From JABDIP01 sp965250245 (GTDB lineage Bacteria > Pseudomonadota > Alphaproteobacteria > DSM-16000 > Inquilinaceae), in NCBI GenBank assembly GCA_965250245.1, contig OZ252296.1, positions 2,604,001 through 2,668,000 of the forward strand: 64,000 nt of DNA. The letters are read 5' to 3'. Shown piece after piece: positions 50,826-59,821 of this stretch. A program made the position numbers and the translations under genes. The notes under the pieces were generated by a model. It ran no database searches. It saw nothing but the letters and a program-made list of their open reading frames with translations, and was not told where the DNA came from. Positions within the stretch are counted from its first letter, which is position 1. The number at the start of each line of letters is the position of its first letter.

Positions 50826-53024
50826 CTATCTGTCGCGCCGCTGCTGGATGTCCCTCAACAGCCGGCCCTCGCCCGGCCGCAGCCGGACCAGAGCCTCGGC
50901 GTAGCGCTCGGCGTCGACCCACCGCGCCTGCTGTGCATAGAGGATGGCGAGGGCCCGCAGCGTGTCGGCGTCGTCCGGCGCCAATGCATCCGCCGAGAGC
51001 AATGCCGCCTCCGCCTCCGCAAGGCGCCCGATCTCCTGTAGCGCCAGGGCCTGGTTGTAGCGGACGCGCGGATTGTCCGGCATGCGCTCCGCCGCCTCGG
51101 ACAGCATGGCCGCGCTGTCGTCCAGCCGGCCCTGCTCGGCCAGCAGCAGCCCCAACGCGTAAGGCGGGTCGCCCAGGTCCGGCGCCAGCTCGGCGGCGGT
51201 GCGGTAGGACTCCTCGGCGCGGTCCGGTTGCCCGCGGTCGAGCCACATCCGGGCCAGGTTCAGATGCGCCTCCGGCGTCTCCGCCGCGGCCATCTGCGCG
51301 GTGACGTATTCGTCGAGGGCCGCCTCGAAGGGGATGCGCAGATCCGGCACCATCTGCTCGGCCGGGATCGGCGCGAGCTGGCGGGCCGCCTCGATGCGCA
51401 CGGCGCGCACCGGGTCGGTGAGCAGCGGGAACAGGAACGGGATGCGCCGTTCCGGCGAGGCCAGCGCCATGGCCCGGGCCGACGCGGCGCGGACCAGGGG
51501 CTCCGGGTCGGACAGGCCGGCGACGATCGCCGGGCCGCCTTCCACGCCGTATTGCCGCAGCAGATCGATTGCGGTCGCCCGCGCCAGGGCCGGCTGCCCG
51601 ACATCCTGCGCCAGCGTGGAGAGCGGGCCGGCCGCCGGCGCACCGGCACGGCCGGCGGCAATCGCCAGGCCGTAGTGGGACGGTTGCCGGACATCGGATC
51701 CGGTCCATTCGGCGATCCGGTCCGCCGCCCAAGCAGCCGGCTGCCCGACATGGCAGCCGGCGCAGGCGTTCGGGGCGCCGAGCGCCGCCGACAGGTCGGG
51801 CCGGGGCACCCGCAGGCTGTGGTCGCGGCGCGGGTCGACAACCATGTAGGTCCGTGCCGGCATGTGGCAGCTCACGCATTGCGCCCCGTCCGTGCCGGCC
51901 TCGTGATGGTGGTGGTCCGGCGTGTCGTAGTCGGCCGCAATCAGCCCGTCGAAACGGTCCGGCGGCCGAGCGTTGTGGCACTGGGTGCAGACGGCGTTGC
52001 CTTCGGCCAGCAACCGACCGGAATGGGCATCATGGCAGTCCAGGCAGGTCACGCCGGCCCGGTACATGCGGCTTTGCACGAACGAGCCGTAGACGAACAC
52101 TTCGTCCAGGATCTGGCCGTCGGCGTGATAGAGGTCCTCGCGCAGCAAGGCCGGCACGAACTGATCGAGGAACGGCACGTCGTGGCGGTCGTCGGCGGTG
52201 ATGCGGTGGCGCCTTGAATGGCAGCGGGCGCAGGTCTCGACATGCCCGACGGCGTCGAGACCGCCGTAGTCGACGACCAGGCCGAGCCGGGAGCCGGCAT
52301 CCGAACCACCGGTCCGGGCCCAATCGACATGGGCCTCACCCGGGCCATGGCAGGCCTGGCAGCCGACATTGACCGCCGACCACTCCGTCCGGAATGTCCG
52401 AGAGGCCAGATCGAAGCCCGTGCGCAGGTCCGTGGAATGGCATTCGGCGCAGCGGCCGTTCCAGTTGTTCAGGCGTCCCGACCAGTGCAGTGGGTGACCC
52501 GGTTCCGTGTCGACCCCGGGGTAGAGATCGAACCAGCGCCCGGCATCGGTGTCCCAGGCGATCGGATAGGCCTGGAAACGGCCGCCCGGCATCGGCACCA
52601 GGTATTGCTGCAACGGCTCGACCCCGAAGGTGTAGAGCACCGGCAACGCGATCGGGGCGCCATCCGGGCCGTCGGTCTCGATCAGGAACGCCCCATCGCG
52701 CCGGACGAAGCGTGACGTCCCGCCGTCATGCGCGATCGTGACGTCGCCGAAGTCGCCGAGCACGGACACTTCGCTCGCCGGCCGCATGGCATGGAAGTGA
52801 TGCGAGCTCGCCCACGCGGCCGTCTCGTCGGCGTGGCAGTCGGCACAGATTGCGTCGGGAACGAAGGCGATGCCGCCGGCGCCGGTGTCGAGGACTTCCC
52901 GTGGCCATCGGGGCTGATCCGCGGCATCGTCGCGCGGCTGTGCCAGAACGGCGGCGACGGTCAGGAATGCAAGGGCGGCGATGCCGATCGGCCAGACACG
53001 CGAGCCCGGATCAAGGCCGCGCAT
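50826..53024 (-). CDS. Octaheme c-type cytochrome with TPR domain
   Basis: The 732-residue exported protein has an N-terminal signal/anchor (residues 10-29) and eight CXXCH heme c motifs: CADCH, CAECH, CQACH, CARCH, CLDCH, CTQCH, CVSCH and CAGCH, in the first about 430 residues. The final 300 residues have HEAT-like (VRAASARAMALASPE) and TPR segments (PEAHLNLARMWLDRGQPDRA, RVRYNQALALQEIGRLAEAE). The pattern resembles cytochrome c554/NapC-related multiheme proteins with TPRs. A periplasmic electron-transfer or nitrogen/sulfur oxyanion role is possible. The start overlaps the upstream hydrolase by 14 bases. Confidence 0.9.
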   Translation of the reverse strand: MRGLDPGSRVWPIGIAALAFLTVAAVLAQPRDDAADQPRWPREVLDTGAGGIAFVPDAICADCHADETAAWASSHHFHAMRPASEVSVLGDFGDVTIAHDGGTSRFVRRDGAFLIETDGPDGAPIALPVLYTFGVEPLQQYLVPMPGGRFQAYPIAWDTDAGRWFDLYPGVDTEPGHPLHWSGRLNNWNGRCAECHSTDLRTGFDLASRTFRTEWSAVNVGCQACHGPGEAHVDWARTGGSDAGSRLGLVVDYGGLDAVGHVETCARCHSRRHRITADDRHDVPFLDQFVPALLREDLYHADGQILDEVFVYGSFVQSRMYRAGVTCLDCHDAHSGRLLAEGNAVCTQCHNARPPDRFDGLIAADYDTPDHHHHEAGTDGAQCVSCHMPARTYMVVDPRRDHSLRVPRPDLSAALGAPNACAGCHVGQPAAWAADRIAEWTGSDVRQPSHYGLAIAAGRAGAPAAGPLSTLAQDVGQPALARATAIDLLRQYGVEGGPAIVAGLSDPEPLVRAASARAMALASPERRIPFLFPLLTDPVRAVRIEAARQLAPIPAEQMVPDLRIPFEAALDEYVTAQMAAAETPEAHLNLARMWLDRGQPDRAEESYRTAAELAPDLGDPPYALGLLLAEQGRLDDSAAMLSEAAERMPDNPRVRYNQALALQEIGRLAEAEAALLSADALAPDDADTLRALAILYAQQARWVDAERYAEALVRLRPGEGRLLRDIQQRRDR

Positions 53025-53892
53025 GCTGGCCCTTGCGCGCCCGCTTCGGTTTCGGCGCGGCCGGCGGCTCCTCCTCCACCGGTACCTCGTCTTCCGGCGC
53101 TGCCGGGGCCTCGCTCTCCGGCGCGGCGTCGTACCAGTTCAGCCGGCGGTAGTCGAAGCCGCCCTCCAGGGTCGGCTTGACCACCGAGAAATAGGGCGAG
53201 ATGTCGAAGTCGCGCGGCGTGAACAGGCTGTGGTGGCGGATGTGCAGGAACTCCCGAACCACGTGGCGGCGCAGGGCGTCGTCATAGGTCGCTTCGGCGC
53301 GCACATGCGGCAGGATCGGATAGCGCACCGACTGGAAGGCCTGGGCGATGAGGGTCGAGCAGATCGCGCGGGTCGGATCGCCGCTGCCCAACGCCAGCAT
53401 GCGCCGCCGCCAGGGCACCGGCACCGGCGGCGTGGGCAGCAGGTAGCGCATCAAGTCGATGACGTTCTTCAGATCGTATTGCATGCCCAGCCGCTCGAGC
53501 ATGAAGCCGACCACCTTGCGCCGGTCCGGCTTGGAGAGCCCGACCGGGCGGCAGATGCGGGTGTTGAGGGATTCATACTTGGCCAGCGGGACGGCGATCA
53601 CGCCCTCCTGCAAGTCCGCCTCGATCAGGGTGCGGGGCGCGGAGGTGCCGTCCGGCGCACCGCTCCAGTCCGGCCCGACATAGAAGGCCGCGTGCGACCA
53701 AGTCGACTGGGTCAGGTATTTGATCGCCACGCTGATGCGCCGGTCGCCCTCGACCAGCAGCACGTCGCCGGGTTGCAGGCACTCGGCCAGCCGGTCGATC
53801 GGCGAAACGGAGAAGGTGACGTAGCGCTTGCTCGGCTGGTCGAGGTAATGCGCCAGGCCGCTGCCCATGCGTTCCAGGATGGTCGCACCCAT
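53011..53892 (-). CDS. YiiX/NlpC-P60-like cysteine hydrolase
   Basis: The 293-residue protein has the permuted NlpC/P60 (YiiX/YebB) order: LQPGDVLLVEGDRRISVAIK, a Trp-Ser-His motif TQSTWSHAAFYVG with the catalytic His, and a later Cys in RAICSTLIAQAFQS. The C-terminal 40 residues are Glu/Pro then Lys/Arg rich (DEVPVEEEPPAAPKPKRARK). No signal peptide is apparent. It ends 14 bases inside the octaheme gene, which suggests co-expression. Substrate unknown: either lipid or peptide amide. Confidence 0.82.
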   Translation of the reverse strand: MGATILERMGSGLAHYLDQPSKRYVTFSVSPIDRLAECLQPGDVLLVEGDRRISVAIKYLTQSTWSHAAFYVGPDWSGAPDGTSAPRTLIEADLQEGVIAVPLAKYESLNTRICRPVGLSKPDRRKVVGFMLERLGMQYDLKNVIDLMRYLLPTPPVPVPWRRRMLALGSGDPTRAICSTLIAQAFQSVRYPILPHVRAEATYDDALRRHVVREFLHIRHHSLFTPRDFDISPYFSVVKPTLEGGFDYRRLNWYDAAPESEAPAAPEDEVPVEEEPPAAPKPKRARKGQHARP

Positions 53893-54040
53893 GGGCTGGC
53901 TCAGCGTGCCTTAACGGGTGCCTGGGCGACCAAAGGTCGACCGGCCGGCCGCGACGATGCCAAGGTACTCAGGAACACGGCGCATTGCTCCCGACTCGTT
54001 GCAGCCCCATGTTAAGCCGGAATCACGCCGGGGGTGGAGC

Positions 54041-54790
54041 ATGTCGGACATGGGCTGGCGCACGACGCTGTTGGCGGCGATCCCGATCGTGGCGCTGACC
54101 GCCCTGTTCCTGTTCGATCCGATCCCGCAACCCCCGGAATACCACCTGTTCGCCGACACCCGCGGCTGTTTCGGCATTCCCAATTTCGGTGACGTGGCTT
54201 CCAACCTGGCCTTCCTGGTCGCCGGGCTGCTGGGCGTGCATCGCTGCCTGACGGCGCGTCCCGAGGGCGCCCGATTCGCCTGGATCGTGTTCTTCGTCGG
54301 TGCGGCGTTGGTCAGTGCCGGCTCGGCCTACTATCACTGGGAGCCGAACGACCAGACCCTGGTCTGGGACCGGCTGCCGATGACCATCGGCTTCATGGGC
54401 GCCTATGTGGCGCTGCTGGCGGAGTATGCCGGCCGGCGCCTGGAGCCGGTGCTGATCCTGCCGGCCATCGCGATCGGCTTCGCCAGCGTGATCTATTGGG
54501 GCTTCACCGACGATTTGCGGCTCTACCTCGCGGTCCAGGCCGCTGTCTTCGGCACCATCATCGCGCTGATCGCCCTCTTCCCGCACCCGCCGGGCCAGCG
54601 CGGCTTCCTGGCCCTGGCACTGGGCAGCTATGGCCTGGCGGTCGTCTGCGAACAGCTCGACCGGCAGATCTTCGACGTCCTGGCCGGCGTGGTCAGCGGC
54701 CACACCATCAAGCATGTGCTGGCCGCCTGCGCCGTCTTCTTTGTCGTCCGGATGTTGCAGTCACGTCGGTTGGCCGCCCTCACCCCATGA
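54041..54790 (+). CDS. Ceramidase/CREST-family membrane hydrolase
   Basis: The 249-residue protein starts at the ATG at 54041 (GGGGGTGGAG Shine-Dalgarno) and has seven transmembrane segments. The CREST-superfamily metal residues are visible: SxxxH in SAYYHWEPN, Asp in VWDRLPM and HxxxH in SGHTIKHVL. It would hydrolyse ceramide-like amides or a related lipid. The 3' end overlaps a decayed gene on the other strand by eleven bases. Confidence 0.88.
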   Translation: MSDMGWRTTLLAAIPIVALTALFLFDPIPQPPEYHLFADTRGCFGIPNFGDVASNLAFLVAGLLGVHRCLTARPEGARFAWIVFFVGAALVSAGSAYYHWEPNDQTLVWDRLPMTIGFMGAYVALLAEYAGRRLEPVLILPAIAIGFASVIYWGFTDDLRLYLAVQAAVFGTIIALIALFPHPPGQRGFLALALGSYGLAVVCEQLDRQIFDVLAGVVSGHTIKHVLAACAVFFVVRMLQSRRLAALTP

Positions 54791-55036
54791 TGTTGAGGTC
54801 GCCGTCGATGAAGATGGTGTTGCCGGTTATCAGCCTTGCGGCATCGGTCGCGAGGCTGGCGCAGGCCATGCCCACATCATCGATGCCGACCAATTGCCCG
54901 GCCAGCGCCTCGGCGCCGACGAGCTCGAACGCCTTGGCGCAGCCATAGGCAGGTGATCATCCTGTCCGCGTCGGTCGGGATGACATGGGCGGCGAAGGAC
55001 TGGAACTTGATGCTGGACGAGCCGGCATTGAGGACC
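54780..55036 (-). pseudogene. Remnant of acetate kinase start fused to enoyl-ACP reductase end
   Basis: On the minus strand, just after pta, a frame reads WVLNAGSSSIKFQSF, the N-terminus of acetate kinase (AckA). It loses register within 40 residues. A second frame then reads ...LVGIDDVGMACASLATDAA and RLITGNTIFIDGDLNIMG up to a TGA at 54780, which is the C-terminus of a FabI-type enoyl-ACP reductase (SDR). A TGA precedes this part, so neither fragment can be made. The pta-ackA-fabI order is usual in relatives, so a deletion joined the two genes. Confidence 0.8.
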
Positions 55037-55042
55037 CATCGC

Positions 55043-56017
55043 TCAGGTCTGGATCGGTTTGTCGGCGCGCAGCGCATTTGCGTACAAGGCCGCCACCGCG
55101 CAGGACGCAAGGCGGGTCTGGGCCGAGTCCGCCCGGCTGGTCAGGACGATGGGCACCCGGGCCCCGATGACGATGCCGGCGGCGGCAGCGCCGGACAGGA
55201 AAGACAGGTTCTTGGCCAGCATGTTGCCGGCCTCCAGGTCGGGGACCAGCAGAATGTCGGCCTGGCCGGCGACCGGCGACTCGATGCCCTTTATCCGTGC
55301 CGCCTCAGGGCTGATCGCATTGTCCAGCGCGAGGGGGCCGTCGAGCAGCCCGCCGGTGATCTGCCCGCGATCGGCCATCTTGCACAACGCGGCGGCGTCG
55401 ATGGTCGAGGGGATCTTGGGCGTCACCGTCTCCACCGCCGACAGGATCGCCACCCGCGGCTGCTCGACGCCAAGCGCCCTCGTCAGGTCGATGGCGTTCT
55501 GCACGATATCGCGCTTGGTATCCAGGTCGGGGAAGATGTTGATCGCCGCATCGGTGATGTACAGCGGCTTGGGATAGCTTGCCGTGTCCATGGCGAAGAC
55601 GTGGGAGACGCGGCGCTCGGTGCGAAGTCCGGACTCCCTGCTGACGACCGCACCCATGATCTCGTCGGTATGCAGGCTGCCCTTCATCAGGATCTCGCCG
55701 CGCGCCTCGCGCATCAGGGCGACCCCGGTATCCGCCGATGCATGGCTGTGCGGCGCATCGACGATTTCATAGGGCGAGATGTCCAGCTTGTGCTGCTTGG
55801 CGACGGCCTCGATCCGCTGCCTGGGTCCGACAAGGATGGGAGAGATGATCCCCTCCTTGTCGGCCTCGATCGCGCCCACGAGCGATGTCCGGTTGCAGGG
55901 ATGGACGACAACCGTCGGGATCGAGGGGATCTCCTTCGTTTGCTCAATGAGCGCTTCGTAGATCTTGCCTCTGTGAACGGCGTCGTGGGCACGTTCGCGT
56001 GCGACGGACTCTTTCAT
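55043..56017 (-). CDS. pta: Phosphate acetyltransferase (phosphotransacetylase)
   Basis: The 324-residue enzyme exchanges CoA and phosphate on acetyl groups (or a similar acyl group). I start at ATG 56017 (MKESVARERAHDAVHRGKIY). The family signatures are HTDEIMGAVVSRESGLRTER, FVSHVFAMDT-like RRVSHVFAMD, PDLEAGNMLAKNLSFLSGAA and the C-terminal LTSRADSAQTRLASCAVAAL. No other domain is fused. The expected partner acetate kinase is present only as a remnant next door, so acetyl phosphate metabolism must depend on another gene or be altered. Confidence 0.93.
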   Translation of the reverse strand: MKESVARERAHDAVHRGKIYEALIEQTKEIPSIPTVVVHPCNRTSLVGAIEADKEGIISPILVGPRQRIEAVAKQHKLDISPYEIVDAPHSHASADTGVALMREARGEILMKGSLHTDEIMGAVVSRESGLRTERRVSHVFAMDTASYPKPLYITDAAINIFPDLDTKRDIVQNAIDLTRALGVEQPRVAILSAVETVTPKIPSTIDAAALCKMADRGQITGGLLDGPLALDNAISPEAARIKGIESPVAGQADILLVPDLEAGNMLAKNLSFLSGAAAAGIVIGARVPIVLTSRADSAQTRLASCAVAALYANALRADKPIQT

Positions 56018-56353
56018 TCTGCCGTTGTCTCCCCGGAGCTGATGTCGGATTCGGGGCGCCTCGCCCTCAGCTGCGAACGGTAGCCCGTCGGCGACGTTTT
56101 GGGGAGGCCGGGCTCGCGACCGCCTTAGACTCGGCCGCAATCGGCGCCAGCTCGGTCTCGCCGAGGCGGCAATCCAGAGGCCCGCCACACGTCCCGGCCG
56201 CGACCCGAAAACCGGGTTTGACGCTCCACGGGCTTGGCGTGTGATCGGCGCCGCCAAGTCATTCACGATGAATTTCCGCACCCTTCTGTAAACCGCAGCC
56301 CATTGGCGGCCCGCTCTCCCCGGCGGGCGCATGACGAAATTGCGGAGATACCC
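56018..56353. other. Intergenic region without supported gene
   Basis: The 336 bases between pta and the following gene on the other strand presumably hold divergent promoters. No ORF, hairpin with T run or repeat could be supported. Confidence 0.3.
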
Positions 56354-57028
56354 ATGAGCATTGATGTGACGGTCATCGACGTTTCCGATTTTGTCGGAAC
56401 GCTCGCCGCCTGGGTCCGGCGAGACGAGCTGTATATGTCGGACGTCCAGTCGATGGTGACCAATGTCATCGGCCACGTCCAATCGAAGCGGCAGAAGATC
56501 CGCTGCCTGTCCATCCACGACCACGGCGCCATGACCATGATGCCGTCCAGCCGCAAATTCAGGGCGGAGTTCGAGATCGGCAAGGATGTCATCAACCCGA
56601 ACAATCTGGCGACGTTCAAGCCGCTTCTGTCACGGCTGGCGCCGCATTTCCATCCGATCGAAGGGTGTGTCTGGATGACCCACTGCGAGATCGGACAGGA
56701 CCTCACGGTCCTGCTGCGGCTGGCGAAGATCATGCGCGTTCCGATCTATGCCGGCCGGCACCTCCAGAACCCCGTGATCGGAGTGAACATTCCGAAACTC
56801 CGGACCCAGCCGGTAAGGATCAACGGCAAGACCTACGGGCCCTATTCGATCGGCGATCCGCGTCCGCAGCGGCTTTCCGAATGGGAGCAGTATGTCCGGG
56901 TTGATCCGGACGGCACCTACAAGGAATGCATGCGCCCTGCCCTCGACCTGGTCCTCAACCGCGTCGATCGCATCCGCCAATATGTGACATGGAAGCTGGA
57001 CCAGGAGATGCCGCAAGGTTGGCCATGA
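56354..57028 (+). CDS. Caspase-fold-like (DUF4347-type) protein, unknown function
   Basis: The 224-residue protein starts at ATG 56354 with a GGAGATA Shine-Dalgarno. Its middle has the order of a caspase/DUF4347 fold: strand IRCLSIHDHGAMTM with His57-Gly58, a helix LLSRLAPHFHP, and VWMTHCEIGQDLTVLLRLAK with Cys111, followed by RVPIYAGRHLQ. The HG and C pair sit where a clan CD dyad would. No signal peptide, no membrane segment. The rest is unassigned. It stands alone ahead of an ABC transporter operon. The family call is from motif order only. Confidence 0.6.
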   Translation: MSIDVTVIDVSDFVGTLAAWVRRDELYMSDVQSMVTNVIGHVQSKRQKIRCLSIHDHGAMTMMPSSRKFRAEFEIGKDVINPNNLATFKPLLSRLAPHFHPIEGCVWMTHCEIGQDLTVLLRLAKIMRVPIYAGRHLQNPVIGVNIPKLRTQPVRINGKTYGPYSIGDPRPQRLSEWEQYVRVDPDGTYKECMRPALDLVLNRVDRIRQYVTWKLDQEMPQGWP

Positions 57029-57135
57029 CCCATCCCCGCCGGACATCCGGGCTGGTCGCTGCATGATCGCGGCTGTTACCCTGATTTGCCGGCCGCCCGC
57101 AGGACCGGGACCGTCGGCCAAAACGGGAGGACATC

Positions 57136-58653
57136 ATGAAACGCATGCATGGAGTGGGCGTCGCCGCAGGATTTGTGCTGGCCCTTGGACTGCAGTCGCC
57201 GTTGCCGGCGGCCGCACAGGACAACACGCTGGTCATGGCCTGGGCGACCGACGCCACCGGGCTGGACCCGCACAAGCAGACCGCCTTCGCGTCGATCCGG
57301 CTGTTGGAGCTGGTCTACGAGCCGTTGGTGACGCTGGACGCCGACCTGCAGATCCAGCCGGCGCTGGCCGAAAGCTGGGAATTCTCCGCCGACGGAATGC
57401 AGCTCACCTTCACCCTGCGCGACGGCGCCACCTTCCATAACGGCGACGCGGTCACCGCGGCCGATGTGAAGGCGTCCTATGAGCGCATCCTGGACGAGGC
57501 GACCGGTGCGGCAACCCGGGCCAACTTCCTGTCCATCGAGTCCATCGAGGCGGCGGATGCCCGCACGGTGGTCTTCAACCTGTCGCAGCTCGACGCGCCG
57601 GTGCTGACGGCGATGACCGACCTGAACGCCGCCATCGTGCCGGCCTCTGAGATCGCGGCCGGCTCGGTCGGGACCGAGGCGGTCGGTTCCGGCCCCTTCA
57701 AGCTGGATAGCTGGAGCCCGAACGAGCGCTCGGTCCTGTCGGCCAATGCCGAATGGTGGGGCGACGGGCCGTCGATCGGCGGCATTGAGGTCCGGGTCAT
57801 GCCGGACGAGACGGCGATCCTCGCGGCCTTGCGCACAAAGGCGATCGATTTCGCGCTGCTGAATGACCCGCTGGTGGCGTCGCTGGTGGCGGCGGAAAGC
57901 TCCGTCGAGCTGAACCGCGCGCCGGCGATCTCCTATCACGTGCTGCAGCTCAACCCCTCGCGGCCGCCGATGGACAATCTGGCGGTGCGCCAGGCCATCT
58001 CCTGTGCCATCGACCGCCAGCAGGTGCTGGACACGGCGTCGCTGGGCGAAGGCAAGGTGACCGGGCCGCTGACCATCCCGGCCTACCAGTCCGATCCGGA
58101 CACCCTGTTCTGCTATGAGCAGGACGTGGATCGCGCCAGGCAGCTTCTGGCCGACTCCGGCCAAACGGACATCACCCTGAACCTGATCGCCGCCCGGGGC
58201 GAGCCGCCGACCGCGGTCGCCGAGGCGCAGGTGATCCAGGCGCAGCTCGGCGAGATCGGCATCGGTGTCGAGATCGAGGTGCTGGAGCTCAACGTCTATG
58301 TCGACCGCTGGCTGAAGGCCGATTTCGACGTGGCGGCGGCGCATAATGGCGGCCGGGCCGACCCCTACACCATGTACACCCGCTACTGGACCCGGGACGG
58401 CAACCTGCAGAAGGTCTCCAATTACATCGACGACACCCTGGACAGCCTGATGCGCCAGGGACGCGAGGAGACCGACCCGACCGCGCGCCAGCGCATCTTC
58501 GCCGAGTTCGAGCAGCATCTGACCGAGATGGCACCCTGGGTCTGGCTCTATAACGGCTACGAGTACACCGCCCAGCAGGCCTACGTGGACGGCTTCGTGC
58601 CGATGCCGAACGACTCGCTCTACGGCCTGAGCCAGGTCAGCCTGAACCGGTGA
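57136..58653 (+). CDS. ABC transporter substrate-binding protein, family 5
   Basis: The 505-residue periplasmic protein has a signal peptide ending PAAAQ. LVYEPLVTLDADLQIQPALA, then ESWEFSADGMQLTFTLRDGA and TFHNGD, is the family 5 (peptide/nickel) signature. It has the usual length. The ligand is unknown; dipeptides, oligopeptides or other small molecules are possible. It is the first gene of the transporter cluster, separated from the permeases by a palindromic repeat of about 105 bp. Confidence 0.92.
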   Translation: MKRMHGVGVAAGFVLALGLQSPLPAAAQDNTLVMAWATDATGLDPHKQTAFASIRLLELVYEPLVTLDADLQIQPALAESWEFSADGMQLTFTLRDGATFHNGDAVTAADVKASYERILDEATGAATRANFLSIESIEAADARTVVFNLSQLDAPVLTAMTDLNAAIVPASEIAAGSVGTEAVGSGPFKLDSWSPNERSVLSANAEWWGDGPSIGGIEVRVMPDETAILAALRTKAIDFALLNDPLVASLVAAESSVELNRAPAISYHVLQLNPSRPPMDNLAVRQAISCAIDRQQVLDTASLGEGKVTGPLTIPAYQSDPDTLFCYEQDVDRARQLLADSGQTDITLNLIAARGEPPTAVAEAQVIQAQLGEIGIGVEIEVLELNVYVDRWLKADFDVAAAHNGGRADPYTMYTRYWTRDGNLQKVSNYIDDTLDSLMRQGREETDPTARQRIFAEFEQHLTEMAPWVWLYNGYEYTAQQAYVDGFVPMPNDSLYGLSQVSLNR

Positions 58654-58692
58654 TCCGGCGGGGCCGAATTGCTCAATTGCGGCCTCAATCCA

Positions 58693-58798
58693 CGTCGTCC
58701 CCGGGCTTGACCCGGGGACCCATGGCCCCGTTCGTGCTGCCGCAGGAATTGCCGCGCTACCCGCGAGATGGGTCCCCGGGTCGAGCCCGGGGACGACG
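58693..58798. repeat. Inverted repeat within an ABC transporter operon
   Basis: The left arm CGTCGTCCCCGGGCTTGACC continues CGGGGACCCAT; the right arm (58768-58798) reads ATGGGTCCCCGGGTCGAGCC and CGGGGACGACG. Both arms are internally palindromic. It separates the substrate-binding protein gene from the permease genes, so may separate expression of the highly needed binding protein from that of the membrane parts. Confidence 0.87.
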
Positions 58799-58858
58799 CG
58801 GGGGTGGATGGGAAGGGACGTTCGGGACAGATAGACCCGGCCCGATGGATCGGCGGGC

Positions 58859-59821
58859 ATGAGCTACGCGCTGCGGCGCCTGGTGCTGTTCCCGCCGATC
58901 CTGCTCGGCGTCTCGATCCTGGTCTTCGTGGCCATTCGTCTGGTGCCTGGCGATGCGATCATCGCCATGCTGGGCACCGAGGCGGGGCTGCTGACGCCCG
59001 ACCAGCGGGCGGCGCTGGCCGCCTATTTCGGCATCGACAAGCCCTGGCTGGTGCAATACGGCCATTGGATCGGCAACGCGGTCCAGGGCGATCTGGGCCT
59101 GTCGGTGATCCACGGCCGGCCGGTGATGGCGGTGATCCTCGAGCGATTCCCGCTGACCCTGGAACTGGCATTCCTGTCCATGCTGGTGGCCCTGGCGATC
59201 GGCATCCCGGCCGGGGTGCTGGCGGCCAGCCATCCGGAACGGCCGATCGATCTGGCGACCCGCATCGCTGCCATGCTGGGCCAGTCGACGCCAAATTTCC
59301 TGCTGGGCCTGGTGCTGATCTTCGCCCTGTCGGTGGGGTTCGGGATCTCGCCGAACATCGGCGTGCATGTGCCGTTCCTGCAGGACCCGCTGGCCAATCT
59401 GCGCGAGATGCTGTTGCCGGCGATCACGCTCGGCACGGCCTTCGCCGCCTCGGTGATGCGCACCACCCGGTCCACCATGCTGGACGTGCTGGGTGACGAT
59501 TTCGTCCGCACCGCCCGCAGCAAGGGCGTGGCCGAGCCCGGCGTGGTCTGGCGGCATGCCTTCCCCAACGCGCTGATCCCGGTGGTCACCCTGACCGGCG
59601 TCGAGCTCGGCTATCTGCTGGGCGGCGCGGTGATCGTGGAGGAGCTGTTCGCCCTGCCCGGCCTCGGCCGGCTGGTGCTGAATGCCATTACCCAGCGCGA
59701 CTACGCCCTGGTGCAAGGCGCCGTGCTGTTCATCGCCTTTAACTTCATGGTGCTCAACCTGCTGGTCGACCTCGCCTATGCGGCGCTCGACCCGCGTATC
59801 CGGCTGGGCAGCGAGCGATGA
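58859..59821 (+). CDS. ABC transporter permease, DppB/OppB type
   Basis: The 320-residue inner-membrane protein has six transmembrane segments. The N-terminus MSYALRRLVLFPPILLGVSI is typical of DppB. The EAA-like loop reads FVRTARSKGVAEPGVVWRHA, contacting the ATPase. It starts 61 bases after the repeat and overlaps the next permease (ATGA). It acts with the DppC-type permease and the fused ATPase. Confidence 0.92.
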   Translation: MSYALRRLVLFPPILLGVSILVFVAIRLVPGDAIIAMLGTEAGLLTPDQRAALAAYFGIDKPWLVQYGHWIGNAVQGDLGLSVIHGRPVMAVILERFPLTLELAFLSMLVALAIGIPAGVLAASHPERPIDLATRIAAMLGQSTPNFLLGLVLIFALSVGFGISPNIGVHVPFLQDPLANLREMLLPAITLGTAFAASVMRTTRSTMLDVLGDDFVRTARSKGVAEPGVVWRHAFPNALIPVVTLTGVELGYLLGGAVIVEELFALPGLGRLVLNAITQRDYALVQGAVLFIAFNFMVLNLLVDLAYAALDPRIRLGSER

